From positions 1 to 20,149 of the forward strand of contig CAYUVB010000027.1 in NCBI GenBank assembly GCA_964448055.1: DNA of 20,149 nucleotides. The letters are read 5' to 3'. Shown piece by piece: positions 1 to 7,670 of this stretch. A program made the position numbers and the translations under genes. The notes below the pieces were generated by a model, which saw nothing but the letters and a program-made list of their open reading frames with translations, was not told the origin of the DNA and did no database searches. Numbering within the stretch: position 1 is the stretch's first letter; every line of letters starts with the position of its first letter. This DNA is from WANQ01 sp964448055 (GTDB lineage: Archaea > Thermoproteota > Thermoprotei_A > Sulfolobales > WANQ01).

Positions 1-1
1 T

Positions 2-454
2 CTACTTGTAATTATTCTATTGTTATTGGTAGCTAGCAATGTGTTTTGGGCATACATATACCTTTCCGATGAGGTCCACGATAATAACTGCTTAAGGGAG
101 AACACTATTGCATTAGCTATTATGCTAGCTCATGCTAGTACATTACTTAGAGAATATGCTGAGAACAAGTCCATAGATCTACTGGGATCAGCCTACTTAA
201 TAGTAGATCACGCATTACCCGTAGCACAAGCATTGTGTCATTTAACAGGTGGTAGTGAGTGGAAATCCCTTGTTTCAGCCATAGGTAGTCTCCATGACCT
301 CATATCGGGTATTTATCAAGGACAAAGGGTTAGTAAGAAGAAGCTACTACAAGTGGTAGAGGTACTTGAGAATCTCTCTAAAGCTCTTAGGAACCTAGAC
401 TTAAATGGTATTGAAAGGTATTCTGCTAAGCTAGAAGACGTAATATATGGTTAA
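2..454 (+). CDS. hypothetical membrane-anchored helical protein (5'-truncated)
   Basis: The reading frame is open from base 2 to the stop at 452-454, so the gene probably starts left of the window; a TTG at 20 is only an internal candidate. The first ~20 visible residues (LLVII..LLLVASNVFWAYIYL) form one hydrophobic segment, most likely a signal anchor or transmembrane helix. The rest, about 125 residues, is soluble and mostly helical: Leu/Ala-rich, no obvious catalytic motif, and basic residues near the middle (QRVSKKKLLQ). I recognise no family. The topology suggests a short cytoplasmic tail, one membrane helix and an extracytoplasmic helical domain, but the orientation is inferred. The next gene is on the opposite strand, so the two converge. 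Confidence 0.6.
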   Translation, partial: LLVIILLLLVASNVFWAYIYLSDEVHDNNCLRENTIALAIMLAHASTLLREYAENKSIDLLGSAYLIVDHALPVAQALCHLTGGSEWKSLVSAIGSLHDLISGIYQGQRVSKKKLLQVVEVLENLSKALRNLDLNGIERYSAKLEDVIYG

Positions 455-518
455 GGACGAAACTTATAGTATACTCATAGTCTTTAGAGATCTAAGCCTC
501 TCATGCTTAATTGTTCTA

Positions 519-881
519 CTATTTTTCCGCTATGTAGACCAGTTCCCTATATTTTCTATTCCTTAAGATATCGTCTACTATACTAAGGTCTACGTCAACG
601 TATTCGTGTACGACTATATTCCTAAAACCTATAACCTTCTTTAAGAACTCCACTTCACTCACCGTAATCACGCCTTCGTTTAATAGGCTTTGAAGTGCTT
701 CAGAAGGTGTTGAAGGAGCATAACCTAGGAGGCTTGCAGCACGTACAACTATGTCTATGAGTGCTTGTGCCTGGATTTGCAGTGCGTGTAGAAGCATCAT
801 TTGGTGCTCCCAAATATTTAGATCATAGCCTTTGTCGACAACTCTATCGAGATTACTTGTTATAGATATAATGGTCTTCAA
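519..881 (-). CDS. hepT: HepT-like HEPN ribonuclease toxin
   Basis: A 120-residue all-helical protein of the HepT (DUF86-type) HEPN family. The diagnostic R-x4-H-x-Y motif is intact as RNIVVHEY (R87, H92, Y94). In this family the Arg and His form the RNase site, and the Tyr is the residue AMPylated by the partner nucleotidyltransferase. Family length is usually 110-150 aa, so it appears complete. It starts with TTG at 881, after an AAGG-like site, 8 nt downstream of the stop of the nucleotidyltransferase gene; the two clearly form one operon. Known biology: HepT cleaves RNA (tRNA in studied cases) and is neutralised by MntA (type VII toxin-antitoxin). The family assignment rests on the motif plus the paired arrangement; the RNA target is unknown. 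Confidence 0.85.
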   Translation of the reverse strand: MKTIISITSNLDRVVDKGYDLNIWEHQMMLLHALQIQAQALIDIVVRAASLLGYAPSTPSEALQSLLNEGVITVSEVEFLKKVIGFRNIVVHEYVDVDLSIVDDILRNRKYRELVYIAEK

Positions 882-889
882 TAACCTTG

Positions 890-1318
890 TTAGGATACTC
901 GACTCTTCCTACTCCTCGCCTTAATTGTTTTTAGAGCTGTTTCTAAAACCTTGAGCTTCCTAGAGATTATAGACATGTCGTAACATAGCATTATCCTCCT
1001 ACATAGATCATCTATGTACATGTTGAAGTCATCTACATAGAGTGGTATACCTTTAACTATCTCCAAGAACAATTCACATGGAATATCACGGTTCAGTGGA
1101 ACTATATCTATCTTTTCCAACGGATACCCTATTGTCTTAGAGATCTCATCTGCTAGCCTAACAATATCGCTGAGATCAGGGTTGCTTGAAAACATTACAG
1201 CTACATCAATATCTCTAGGCTTATTGCAACGCATAGCCGAGCCAAAGAGAATAGCATAGACAACCTTATACTTAGGCCAATGTATGCTTCTAAGCTTTTC
1301 TACAAACCCGTCTACCAA
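890..1318 (-). CDS. mntA: MntA-like nucleotidyltransferase antitoxin
   Basis: A 142-residue minimal nucleotidyltransferase (MNT, pol-beta fold). It has the signature GS..DxD as GSAMRCNKPRDID (G26, S27, D36, D38), with a third acidic residue at D71 in EKIDIVPL. The spacing between GS and DxD is 8 residues, against about 10 in many MNTs, a modest deviation. The C-terminal half (PLYVDDFNMYIDDLCRRIMLCYDM) resembles the tail of archaeal MNT proteins. It lies directly upstream of the HEPN gene, the standard antitoxin-toxin order of type VII systems, in which the MNT adds AMP to the HEPN tyrosine. The start is TTG at 1318, preceded by a GGTGG stretch at about 10 nt. The function is inferred from family and context. 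Confidence 0.83.
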   Translation of the reverse strand: MVDGFVEKLRSIHWPKYKVVYAILFGSAMRCNKPRDIDVAVMFSSNPDLSDIVRLADEISKTIGYPLEKIDIVPLNRDIPCELFLEIVKGIPLYVDDFNMYIDDLCRRIMLCYDMSIISRKLKVLETALKTIKARSRKSRVS

Positions 1319-1434
1319 GACCGTTAAACCACCTCTAAAACACTATGTCGTGGAACCCATAGAGCTTAGAGCTTCACATCCGGCTTGATCTCTTAGCATT
1401 AGACTTACTCCTAACATACTACCATATTGTTGTA

Positions 1435-1452
1435 GGATTTAAATCCATGGAT
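1435..1452. repeat. overlapping short palindromes upstream of mntA-hepT
   Basis: GGATTTAAATCC (1435-1446) is a perfect 12-bp palindrome. It overlaps the perfect 10-bp palindrome ATCCATGGAT (1443-1452). They lie in the gene-free stretch 1319-1491 upstream of the minus-strand toxin-antitoxin operon. They could be an operator or part of an AT-rich promoter, but they sit about 117 bp from the start codon and short AT-rich palindromes arise easily by chance. Nothing else in 1319-1491 is convincing. Confidence 0.25.
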
Positions 1453-1491
1453 TAACATGTTATAATATCTTCGATTCGCTATTGAGTATGG

Positions 1492-1973
1492 TTAATGTTT
1501 GCTTCTACGACTACTTATGCATTCTATGAGTAGGTTATAGAGAGTATCAGCATCCCGTGTACTTTCTACTATGCTACATAGTTTTTGTAGACCTGGGAAT
1601 GGAACTATATGGTCGGGGAAAATTCCTGTAATATCACCCATTTAGGGTCACTATAATATCTTAGCACTTCCTCTATTCTTGCTCTTAGATGCGCTCCTCA
1701 ACATTGAATCCCTTACACCTCTACTTTATCTCCTTTTAACTCATGGAATAAAACATACTCTTCATACTATCTTAGCTTCTCAGATAACCATATCTCGTTT
1801 AAGGGTATGCCAAGTCTATCTGCAGCAGGAGGGTAAGTAGTCTTCCCCTTATATACAATCCTATAGCAGGCATTATAGTCCTCGATAACACTATGTGGAA
1901 CATACCTAGTTTTCCAACCAAGCTTTTTTCTAACTGCTCTCTTAGCATAGTGACCGTCAACTCCTCTTACATC
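1492..1973 (-). pseudogene. decayed gene remnant of unknown family (HEL-containing)
   Basis: No intact ORF exists here, but protein-like sequence can be followed on the minus strand through all three frames. From 1973 the frame reads VDGHYAKRAVRKKLGW..YVPHSVIEDY..AADRLGIPLNEIWLSEKLR up to a TAG at 1767-1769. It resumes past the stop as YEEYVLFHELK, then shifts by one base to EIK(stop)RCKGFNVEE. A further shift gives AHLRARIEEVLRYYSDPK, and another gives MGDITGIFPDHIVPFPGLQ..LLIECISSRRSKH with a TAA at 1492-1494. That is at least two nonsense codons and three frameshifts in about 160 codons. An in-frame stop at 1974-1976 and no start codon suggest 5' loss as well. The HEL segment is reminiscent of archaeal hypothetical proteins with an FHELxEI motif, but I cannot name a function. 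It sits between the toxin-antitoxin operon and a PaREP1 gene. Confidence 0.7.
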
Positions 1974-1978
1974 TTAGT

Positions 1979-2482
1979 CTAGCTTGTCTTCTTTGCCGTA
2001 ATACGTTTTTCTACTTCAGCTACAAGCTTCTCAATTCTCTTTACTGCTTCCTCTACGTGTCTCCTCGTACACCATCCTTCATAAAGGCAAACATGCATTC
2101 CTGTAGCAGTCATCCATACATTATAAACCCAGTTTCCTAGTTCGTCCATAAGCACTTTCGAGTACTCCCATAGTTCTCCATGGCTTATTAGTCTTCTTTT
2201 ATCCTTCCATTCAGCATATGCTTTAATAGCTAATGCTGTAGCACCCCAAAGCTTCTCAGCAGCCTGCCTAACATCACCTTTTCTCAGTTCTTCCCTAGCT
2301 TGCTCTAACAAGCTCTTAGATACTTCTACATATTCGTATATTCTCTCGGAAGGGTCAAGGTCCTTGAGAGTGAGTTCCAATATATACTCCTCTAAGCCTA
2401 AGCCGGGTCTCTGAGCCTCTTTTTCAAGCTTCTCGGCAATACTACGTGTAAGCCTAATGGTAACACTAACTGTAGTAACCAC
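1979..2482 (-). CDS. PaREP1 family HEPN-like protein
   Basis: A 167-residue protein matching the PaREP1 (Pyrobaculum repeat family 1) pattern common in hyperthermophilic Crenarchaeota. The N-terminal part (1-45) holds a predicted helix rich in Leu/Glu. Next comes the family core: a helix with E..R.GDVRQAAEKLWGA.ALAIKA (about residues 61-88) and a distal helix beginning with WVYNVWMTATGMHVCLYEGW. The latter resembles the PaREP1 stretch with a conserved W...A..LHV. PaREP1 proteins are related to HEPN proteins and often occur in multigene families near toxin-antitoxin loci; their biochemical role is unknown. Here no classical R-x4-H motif is evident, so RNase activity is not claimed. The start is GTG at 2482 after GGAAAGT. 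It diverges from the M24 gene, with 95 bp between the starts. Confidence 0.78.
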   Translation of the reverse strand: MVTTVSVTIRLTRSIAEKLEKEAQRPGLGLEEYILELTLKDLDPSERIYEYVEVSKSLLEQAREELRKGDVRQAAEKLWGATALAIKAYAEWKDKRRLISHGELWEYSKVLMDELGNWVYNVWMTATGMHVCLYEGWCTRRHVEEAVKRIEKLVAEVEKRITAKKTS

Positions 2483-2577
2483 TTTCCAAGCACACCTAGC
2501 TAATACTATGGCTTAAGCCTAAAATAAGGCTATCCAAGAAGATAGAATACGCTAATAGTTTACACAAGGTAGAGTTT

Positions 2578-3693
2578 ATGGCTTATAATATAGTGAATTT
2601 GAAGAATGTTGCATTGAAGCGCTTAGGTATGCTCAAGCATTTTATGGAAGACCATCATATATCGGCGTTGATCTTATTTGAAGGAGATAGTATCGCATAT
2701 AAGTTTTCATTAACACAGCACTTCAATATTGTGCTAGTAACTCCTAGTGAAATCTACGTATTTGCTGATGTAGCCTTATATTATGAGGCTTTACAGGAGA
2801 GCCCATGGGAGGTTGTACTTGTTGAAAACTTTACCTTGAGCCAGTTGGTCGAGAAAATAGTATCCGTGGCTGGGAGAGAAGGTTCAAGGATAAGACTTGG
2901 AGTTAACAAGATGTGGGGTAGAGGAAAGCTTACTTTCTTATACATGGATTTACTACATGCGCTACAGTCTAAGGGTATCGAAATAATAGATGTTACACAT
3001 ATACTCGCAGAAGTATTTAGTAAACCTTATGATGAAGAAATACCTATGATCAAGTGGATTTCCCAGGTGGCATCCAAGGCACTTGAAGCGGTACACGAGC
3101 AACTTAAGCCTGGTATACGTGAATACGAGCTTGCTTCAGTTATAGACAGGATCCTAGATGAGAATGGTATTATTGATAGATGGTTTCCAACGATAGTAGC
3201 TTCAGGGTCTCGAGCAGCTTCACCTCATGCTAAGACCTCTACCCGTAGGATAGGCTATGGAGAACCAGTAGTCGTTGACATAGGGCCTTTCTGGATGGGC
3301 TATGATGGCTGCGTTACACATACCTTCATAGCCGGACAGAGTAAGTACTGGAAGGATATCTTGGAGGAGGTTAAGCACGCACTACGCTTGGGTCTAGAGC
3401 AGGCTAGACCGGGAATACCAGTTCGCGTCCTAGATGAGGTTCCACGGAATGAACTAAAGAAGCAAGGCCTTCCTGACTATCCACATCTAACAGGTCATCC
3501 AGTAGGCGGCTTCTACAAGCCCGTTATAGCGGACTTCATAAACTATAACCTCGAGGTCAACATGGTCTTCGCATACGAGCCTGCAACATACATCCCTAGT
3601 AAGGGTGGCGTACGCATAGAACCCCACATACTGGTTACTGATAGCGGCTACGAAATCTTAACGGAATTCCATAAAAAGTTACTCACACGCTAA
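2578..3693 (+). CDS. M24 family (Xaa-Pro dipeptidase-like) protein with altered metal site
   Basis: A 371-residue protein of the creatinase/prolidase/aminopeptidase P (M24, pita-bread) superfamily. Residues 10-150 form the N-terminal creatinase-like domain and about 155-371 the pita-bread domain. Ligand positions can be followed: D234 (VVVDIG), H307 (LTGHPVG), E334 (FAYEP) and E348 (VRIEP) are present, as is the HA pair near 217 (SPHAK). However, the second Asp ligand, expected 11 residues after the first (GYxSDxT), is C245 in GYDGCVTHT, and the catalytic His expected at H+7 is K314 (GHPVGGFYKP). Classical prolidases and aminopeptidases P bind two metals through these residues. This protein may bind a single or different metal, or have another activity. 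The start is ATG with an AGGT-like site 8 nt upstream. The length is normal for the family. Confidence 0.85.
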   Translation: MAYNIVNLKNVALKRLGMLKHFMEDHHISALILFEGDSIAYKFSLTQHFNIVLVTPSEIYVFADVALYYEALQESPWEVVLVENFTLSQLVEKIVSVAGREGSRIRLGVNKMWGRGKLTFLYMDLLHALQSKGIEIIDVTHILAEVFSKPYDEEIPMIKWISQVASKALEAVHEQLKPGIREYELASVIDRILDENGIIDRWFPTIVASGSRAASPHAKTSTRRIGYGEPVVVDIGPFWMGYDGCVTHTFIAGQSKYWKDILEEVKHALRLGLEQARPGIPVRVLDEVPRNELKKQGLPDYPHLTGHPVGGFYKPVIADFINYNLEVNMVFAYEPATYIPSKGGVRIEPHILVTDSGYEILTEFHKKLLTR

Positions 3694-3887
3694 CATAAAG
3701 GTTTAAGTACATTAATATATCATTACCCCTATGCTCTATATGTGCATACATAGCTCTATATCATTTATCGTTTAGTAGTCATAACGTTCTCTTATAAGAC
3801 ACTATCCTAAGACCTATTTTACGCAGTACCTAGGGTAGAGGAATTTCTTCTAGAATCATTATCAGTATTGTCAGACAGATAGTACGG

Positions 3888-3897
3888 TATATATTTA
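3888..3897 (+). promoter_or_regulatory. TATA box of vapBC
   Basis: TATATATTTA lies in 3888-3897, centred about 35 nt before the GTG at 3927. The usual archaeal TATA-to-start-site distance of 25-27 nt puts the transcript start near 3919. The mRNA would then be nearly leaderless, which fits the lack of a clear ribosome binding site before the GTG. Confidence 0.5.
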
Positions 3898-3926
3898 AGT
3901 GATAGTGAATAGTATTCTTAGCTAGG

Positions 3927-4220
3927 GTGCTAGACGTGAGTAAAGTAGAAATAATTCCTCTAAAGGTTAGAGTTGGTAAGAGGTTCACGATAACTATTCC
4001 TAAAGAAGTTAGAGAAAAATTAGGTATTAAGGAAGGAGATGAGCTAGATCTCATCATTGTGGATAATAGTATTGTGTTGAGAAAGTCCATGTCTCTTGTA
4101 GAGTTCATTGATAGTGTTAAGCCTAGAGGAAGTGTTAAAGTATTTCTTGAGGAAAGGGATAGAGAGGGAAGTGTTGAAGATGAGAGAGCTAAGGAGCTTG
4201 CCAGACAATATAGTCATTGA
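3927..4220 (+). CDS. vapB: VapB/AbrB-type antitoxin
   Basis: A 97-residue protein. Residues 6-52 have the swapped-hairpin AbrB/MazE/SpoVT pattern (KVRVGKRFTITIPKEVREKL, then GIKEGDELDLIIVDNSIVLRK), the DNA-binding domain of many archaeal VapB antitoxins. The C-terminal ~45 residues are charged and helical (EERDREGSVEDERAKELARQ), as expected for the segment that wraps the toxin. The 3' end overlaps the PIN-domain gene by 41 nt, which implies translational coupling. The start is GTG 3927, with GTG 3936 as an alternative. A TATA box lies upstream, so VapB probably represses its own promoter as in other VapBC loci (family knowledge, not shown here). Confidence 0.88.
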   Translation: MLDVSKVEIIPLKVRVGKRFTITIPKEVREKLGIKEGDELDLIIVDNSIVLRKSMSLVEFIDSVKPRGSVKVFLEERDREGSVEDERAKELARQYSH

Positions 4221-4653
4221 TACAGGCCCATTACTTCTCCCACTTACACGAGAACCAGGTTGGGATAAAGTTAGAAAGCTTCTAGTTATGCACGAAAGAG
4301 GCGAGATAACTCTTCATGTCGGTCTATTCAATATTGCTGAGCTAGTCTCTGCAATGCATAAGTTAGGATACGATATGGAGGTATCGCTAAGGTACGCTAC
4401 ACTAATTTCAGAGAAAATGAACGTTATTAACGATATACAATACACCATGTGGATGGGTAAGCTACGGATAAAAGCCCATCAACGTAGATACAATATACCA
4501 TGGGGCGATCTCTCGTCAGCTGCAGCCGCGATTTCTCTAGACCTTCCTGTATTGATACTAGATGAGGATAAGCATTTCGATCAAATAATGACGATATGTA
4601 ATGAACTAGGGAACCCTATCCAAATAATTCGTGTAAAAAATCTAATGAGTTAA
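4180..4653 (+). CDS. vapC: VapC-type PIN domain ribonuclease toxin
   Basis: A PIN-domain protein. The frame is open from 4108, but I chose ATG 4180 (157 aa), because the PIN domain begins right there (MRELRSLPDNIVIDTGPLL) and a start at 4108 would overlap the antitoxin by 113 nt. The acidic active-site set is visible: D14 in IVIDTGPL, E in FNIAELV, D in IPWGDLSSAAAA, and D in LILDEDKHF. These residues bind Mg/Mn in PIN nucleases, and VapC toxins cleave RNA. The domain order and length match the family. It is cotranscribed with the AbrB-type antitoxin immediately upstream. The target RNA cannot be deduced. Confidence 0.88.
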   Translation: MRELRSLPDNIVIDTGPLLLPLTREPGWDKVRKLLVMHERGEITLHVGLFNIAELVSAMHKLGYDMEVSLRYATLISEKMNVINDIQYTMWMGKLRIKAHQRRYNIPWGDLSSAAAAISLDLPVLILDEDKHFDQIMTICNELGNPIQIIRVKNLMS

Positions 4654-4728
4654 CCCCCTATCCATACCTAATCATTACAATTATAGTATTAATCCATAGA
4701 ACGATCGTTACCTATATAGTGTCTAGAG

Positions 4729-5767
4729 ATGAAGATCAAACTTTACATATTTAATTTTTGTTCTGAGATTACAATAATATTTAAAGATGACCCTAGCATC
4801 TCAATAATCAAGAGGTTACTAAAGCTATTTGGGGATCTTGTATCCATGTATAGTAACATATTTCATTTACTTGATATCTTTGCTAAAAGCATTGAAGCAG
4901 GAGATCAAAGTCTTAGAGTAGCCAGTACTCTAGATGAACATTTTCTTAGAAGAACTCTAGTAAGAATAGAGAAGGTGCCACGTTTTAGAGGTGCTGACAT
5001 AATTTTAACTGATATGAATGCTCTAAGTAAGAATCTTTTACTAGAATTGATTGAGAAGTTAAGCAATAATTCATTAATGATGGTGTTGAACGCTATAATA
5101 GGTATTAATCTATGGCCAGAGCTTGCTAAGGAGCTTAATATTAGGGGATTTATCAGGTCGCTTCTACCTATAGATAATGGTATAGGTCTCTTCATTAGAA
5201 GAGGATATGGTGTTGATTTCTTTAGGAAAACTGTTGAAGTTTACCGTAAATCATTTATCTATGGCCCCAACCCCATAGACTACAATACTGCATACACACT
5301 ATATAGCCTAGCAAAGTTCCTTACTGCTCGTAGGAGAGGAGTAATCGTTGAAGTTGGTACTGGCCGTGGATTCTCAACGCTTTGGCTAGTACACGCAGCA
5401 AAGGAAACGAACTCGTATGTTATCTCAATAGATAATATGTGATAGAGTAGACTATACTAAAAACGTATTGAAGAACCTCAACCTAGAAGACCATGTAGAA
5501 ATATTGTGTACGGATGCCAAGAACTATGACCGTGGGAGTAAAGATATAGTGTACGTGTTCATAGATGGTAAGAAAGACGAATACCACTTATACCTAGAAG
5601 CTCTAGAACCCTACCTACTCCCAGGAGCACTCATACTAGCACACAACACACTATCAGATGCCCACGTAATCAAACCATACATAGAAAAAGTCTATAGAAA
5701 ACCATACAAATCCATAACCATAGCAACAGATCCAAAAGGCTTAACAATATCAGTTTACATGAAATAG
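4729..5767 (+). pseudogene. class I SAM-dependent methyltransferase split by a frameshift
   Basis: Two consecutive ORFs in different frames join into one protein. The first (4729-5442, 237 aa) has an unrecognised ~190-residue N-terminal domain. It then has methyltransferase motif I (VIVEVGTGRGFSTLWLV) and motif II ending in YVISIDN, and stops at TGA 5440-5442. The second frame is open from 5432 without a start and continues with (C)DRVDYTKNVLKNLNLEDHVE. It then gives the post-motif region (YVFIDGKKDEYHLYLEAL) and a strand-rich C-terminus ending at 5767. The join needs a +1 shift between about 5432 and 5443. The C-terminal half resembles O-methyltransferase-type (Methyltransf_24) folds. No homopolymer or classic slippery site is obvious. 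It could be a recently broken gene, a sequence error or, less likely, recoding. A TTG at 5468 could start a C-terminal fragment, but it would lack motif I. Confidence 0.72.
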
Positions 5768-5821
5768 TGCAATAATCTATTTAGTATTGGTTGATTAGGA
5801 TGTTAGGGTAGGTGTTTATGG

Positions 5822-6643
5822 TTGTGTGCTGAGCATTTGCTTTATACTAAGCTGGCTAAGTACTATGACATTATTTATAGGGATTACCTGAAGTATGAGG
5901 TTCCCAAGCTTGTTGATGCTGTTGAAGAGGTTTTTAGAAGGTATGCTGGCCGTAGGGTTGAGAGAGTACTTGATGTTGCCTGTGGTACTGGTGGTCCTAC
6001 CTTAGAGCTTGCTAAGAGAGGGTATGTGGTTGTAGGAGTGGATTTGTATAGAGAAGTAGTTGAAGTTGCTAGGGAGAAGGCACATAGAATGGGGGTTGAA
6101 GTTGAGTTTAAGGTAACTGATGCTAGGAGGCTTAGAGAAGTGTTTCCACGTGAATCATTTGATGCAGTTACGATGTTCTTTTCCTCTATAAACTATATGC
6201 TAGGTCTAGATGACCTGGTTAGCCTACTTAGATCAGTTAAACATGTACTTAGGGATAATGGGGTTTTTGTAGCAGATGCGCCTAACCCTTATGACTCTAT
6301 GTATCGTTACGGGCTTAGCGGCGTGTATAAGGCAACTGTATGGTCTGTTAAGTCGACTGAAACAGATGAGGACCTAGTAATTACTGATTGGAGGGAAATA
6401 GCTAACTGGCTTCAAGGTATAATCAAGTTTATGAGACTAGTAACCATAGTCAAGGAGAACGGTGAAACAAGGTCCTACCTAGTAGACGACTCTCTTAGAC
6501 TATATACTGGGCTTGAACTAGAGTTAACGGCTAGACAAGTAGGCTTTAGTAAAGTCGAAGTACTATGCTATAGTTCAGGTAAGGTCTCTGAGCCAGCTAG
6601 AAACGAGAAATGTAGTAGGATAATATTGGTAGCTGTGAAATAG
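5822..6643 (+). CDS. class I SAM-dependent methyltransferase
   Basis: A 273-residue protein. Residues 1-45 are a helical cap beginning HLLYTKLAKYYDIIYRDYLK, typical of small-molecule methyltransferases. Motif I is VLDVACGTGGPT (49-60), the acidic residue for SAM ribose is D74 (VVGVDLY), D100 sits in VTDARRL, and the motif IV region is SFDAVTMFFSSINYM. An antiparallel-sheet C-terminus follows (about 170-273). Small-molecule or ubiquinone-biosynthesis-like substrates are typical of this group, but the substrate cannot be read from the sequence. The start is uncertain: TTG 5822 follows an AGGTG site, while the ATG at 5818 is out of frame and stops at once. It begins 54 nt after the broken methyltransferase, with which it may once have formed an operon, and converges with the nucleoside phosphorylase. 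Confidence 0.85.
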   Translation: MCAEHLLYTKLAKYYDIIYRDYLKYEVPKLVDAVEEVFRRYAGRRVERVLDVACGTGGPTLELAKRGYVVVGVDLYREVVEVAREKAHRMGVEVEFKVTDARRLREVFPRESFDAVTMFFSSINYMLGLDDLVSLLRSVKHVLRDNGVFVADAPNPYDSMYRYGLSGVYKATVWSVKSTETDEDLVITDWREIANWLQGIIKFMRLVTIVKENGETRSYLVDDSLRLYTGLELELTARQVGFSKVEVLCYSSGKVSEPARNEKCSRIILVAVK

Positions 6644-6657
6644 CTTGGCTAGAGACA

Positions 6658-7440
6658 TTACTTATTGCTTGCCTGGTGAAGCCTTGCTATTATTTTAAGA
6701 GCACTCCTAGCTAGCTCCAAGTAAACGTCGTCAACACGCTTACTTAGCTCTGTATTAAACCCACAATCCTTTCCTAAGACAACGTTATCACTAACAGCAA
6801 GTAATGTAATAGATCGTATATCTGCAAGATAACTTAAAGTATAGAGTACAGAGGTCTCTCCATCAACACATAGAGCCTTCTGTTCCTTCCAAGACTTAAC
6901 ACGTTCAGGTGTTTCAGCAAGCATAGCCGAAGTAGTCACTGTAATTCCTAGCCATAGCCTTGAGCCAAGTCTTTCTATTTGAGGCTTAACCTCTTCTAAA
7001 GCCATTGATACAAGGATCGGGTCAGCTACAGCAGGGAAAGATGGGTCAATGTAATGTGTTGAGGTATCCTCATCACGTATAGTTGCTACCGGGATAACAG
7101 CATCACCTATATCTATGTTCTCCTGTAAACTACCACACCAGCCAACTCCTATCAAGGCCTTAGCACGCTTCATGTGAGCTAAAGCTACAGCCCATTCAGT
7201 ATAAGATCCACCGCCACCCATAGGTATAACAGAAACCCTAACACCCCTATAGAACCCAGTATACGTTCTTATAGTCTTCGCAAAACCAGATACATCACGT
7301 GAATCCTCAAGCAACTCGGGGAGAACATCAAATCCTCCGCCAAGACCAACAACAATATAGTCGCCTAGTAAGCTTAGATCGCCGTCGCGAACCATTAACT
7401 TCCTAACAGAATCTAATAGATAACGAGGACAACGAAACAT
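6658..7440 (-). CDS. nucleoside phosphorylase (PNP/UDP family)
   Basis: A 260-residue member of the hexameric PNP/uridine phosphorylase superfamily, which cleaves nucleosides with phosphate in salvage. Visible motifs from the N-terminus are the Gly-rich phosphate loop YIVVGLGGG (~28-36), VIPMGGGGSYTEWA (~71-84), GVGWCGSLQENIDIGDAVIP (98-117), TSTHYIDPSFPAVAD (base/ribose region), CVDGETSVLY (191-200) and LLAVSDN, with the catalytic Asp at D218. The usual VEME/NYEME ribose motif is VDGE here, with Met replaced by Gly (G194), which may alter specificity. An upstream TTG (7455) is possible. I prefer ATG 7440, because a strong GAGGAGAA site lies 5 nt before it and includes part of the codons that the longer form would use. 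The nucleobase preference is not predictable. Confidence 0.85.
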   Translation of the reverse strand: MFRCPRYLLDSVRKLMVRDGDLSLLGDYIVVGLGGGFDVLPELLEDSRDVSGFAKTIRTYTGFYRGVRVSVIPMGGGGSYTEWAVALAHMKRAKALIGVGWCGSLQENIDIGDAVIPVATIRDEDTSTHYIDPSFPAVADPILVSMALEEVKPQIERLGSRLWLGITVTTSAMLAETPERVKSWKEQKALCVDGETSVLYTLSYLADIRSITLLAVSDNVVLGKDCGFNTELSKRVDDVYLELARSALKIIARLHQASNK

Positions 7441-7445
7441 AGCCG

Positions 7446-7453
7446 TTCTCCTC
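7446..7453 (-). promoter_or_regulatory. strong ribosome binding site deciding the phosphorylase start
   Basis: On the minus strand GAGGAGAA (7453-7446) precedes ATG 7440 by 5 nt. It is complementary to the 16S rRNA 3' end and argues against the upstream TTG at 7455 as the start. Confidence 0.7.
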
Positions 7454-7670
7454 AATAATGTAGATTAAGAATCCAAGATAAACGTTATTGAGTCTACAGC
7501 ACAGAACTATGTAGTTACTAACTCTATACTCCCTGAGTTGCATATAACGAATTTCTCTAAACAATAGAGGAATAAGTTGTAGTATAAACGTATTTGGAAA
7601 TCGAGCTAGTTATCGTAAATTCATTGTACAGTTTGACACGTACACGGAGTTAAGGAATAGATTATTAGGA

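Noticed and set aside
1343..1417. 24-codon minus-strand ORF upstream of mntA
   Set aside because: Too short, no convincing ribosome binding site and no family pattern; it may be a leader remnant, but nothing supports translation.
3830..4108. 92-codon minus-strand ORF over vapB
   Set aside because: It lies antisense to the clear AbrB-type antitoxin and has low-complexity Ser/Leu/Thr content; a shadow ORF.
4108..4653. Longer 181-aa version of the PIN-domain protein
   Set aside because: It would overlap the antitoxin by 113 nt with an N-terminus lacking PIN features; ATG 4180 begins right at the domain.
4905..5195. 96-codon minus-strand ORF
   Set aside because: Antisense to the methyltransferase N-terminal domain, with no recognisable motif.
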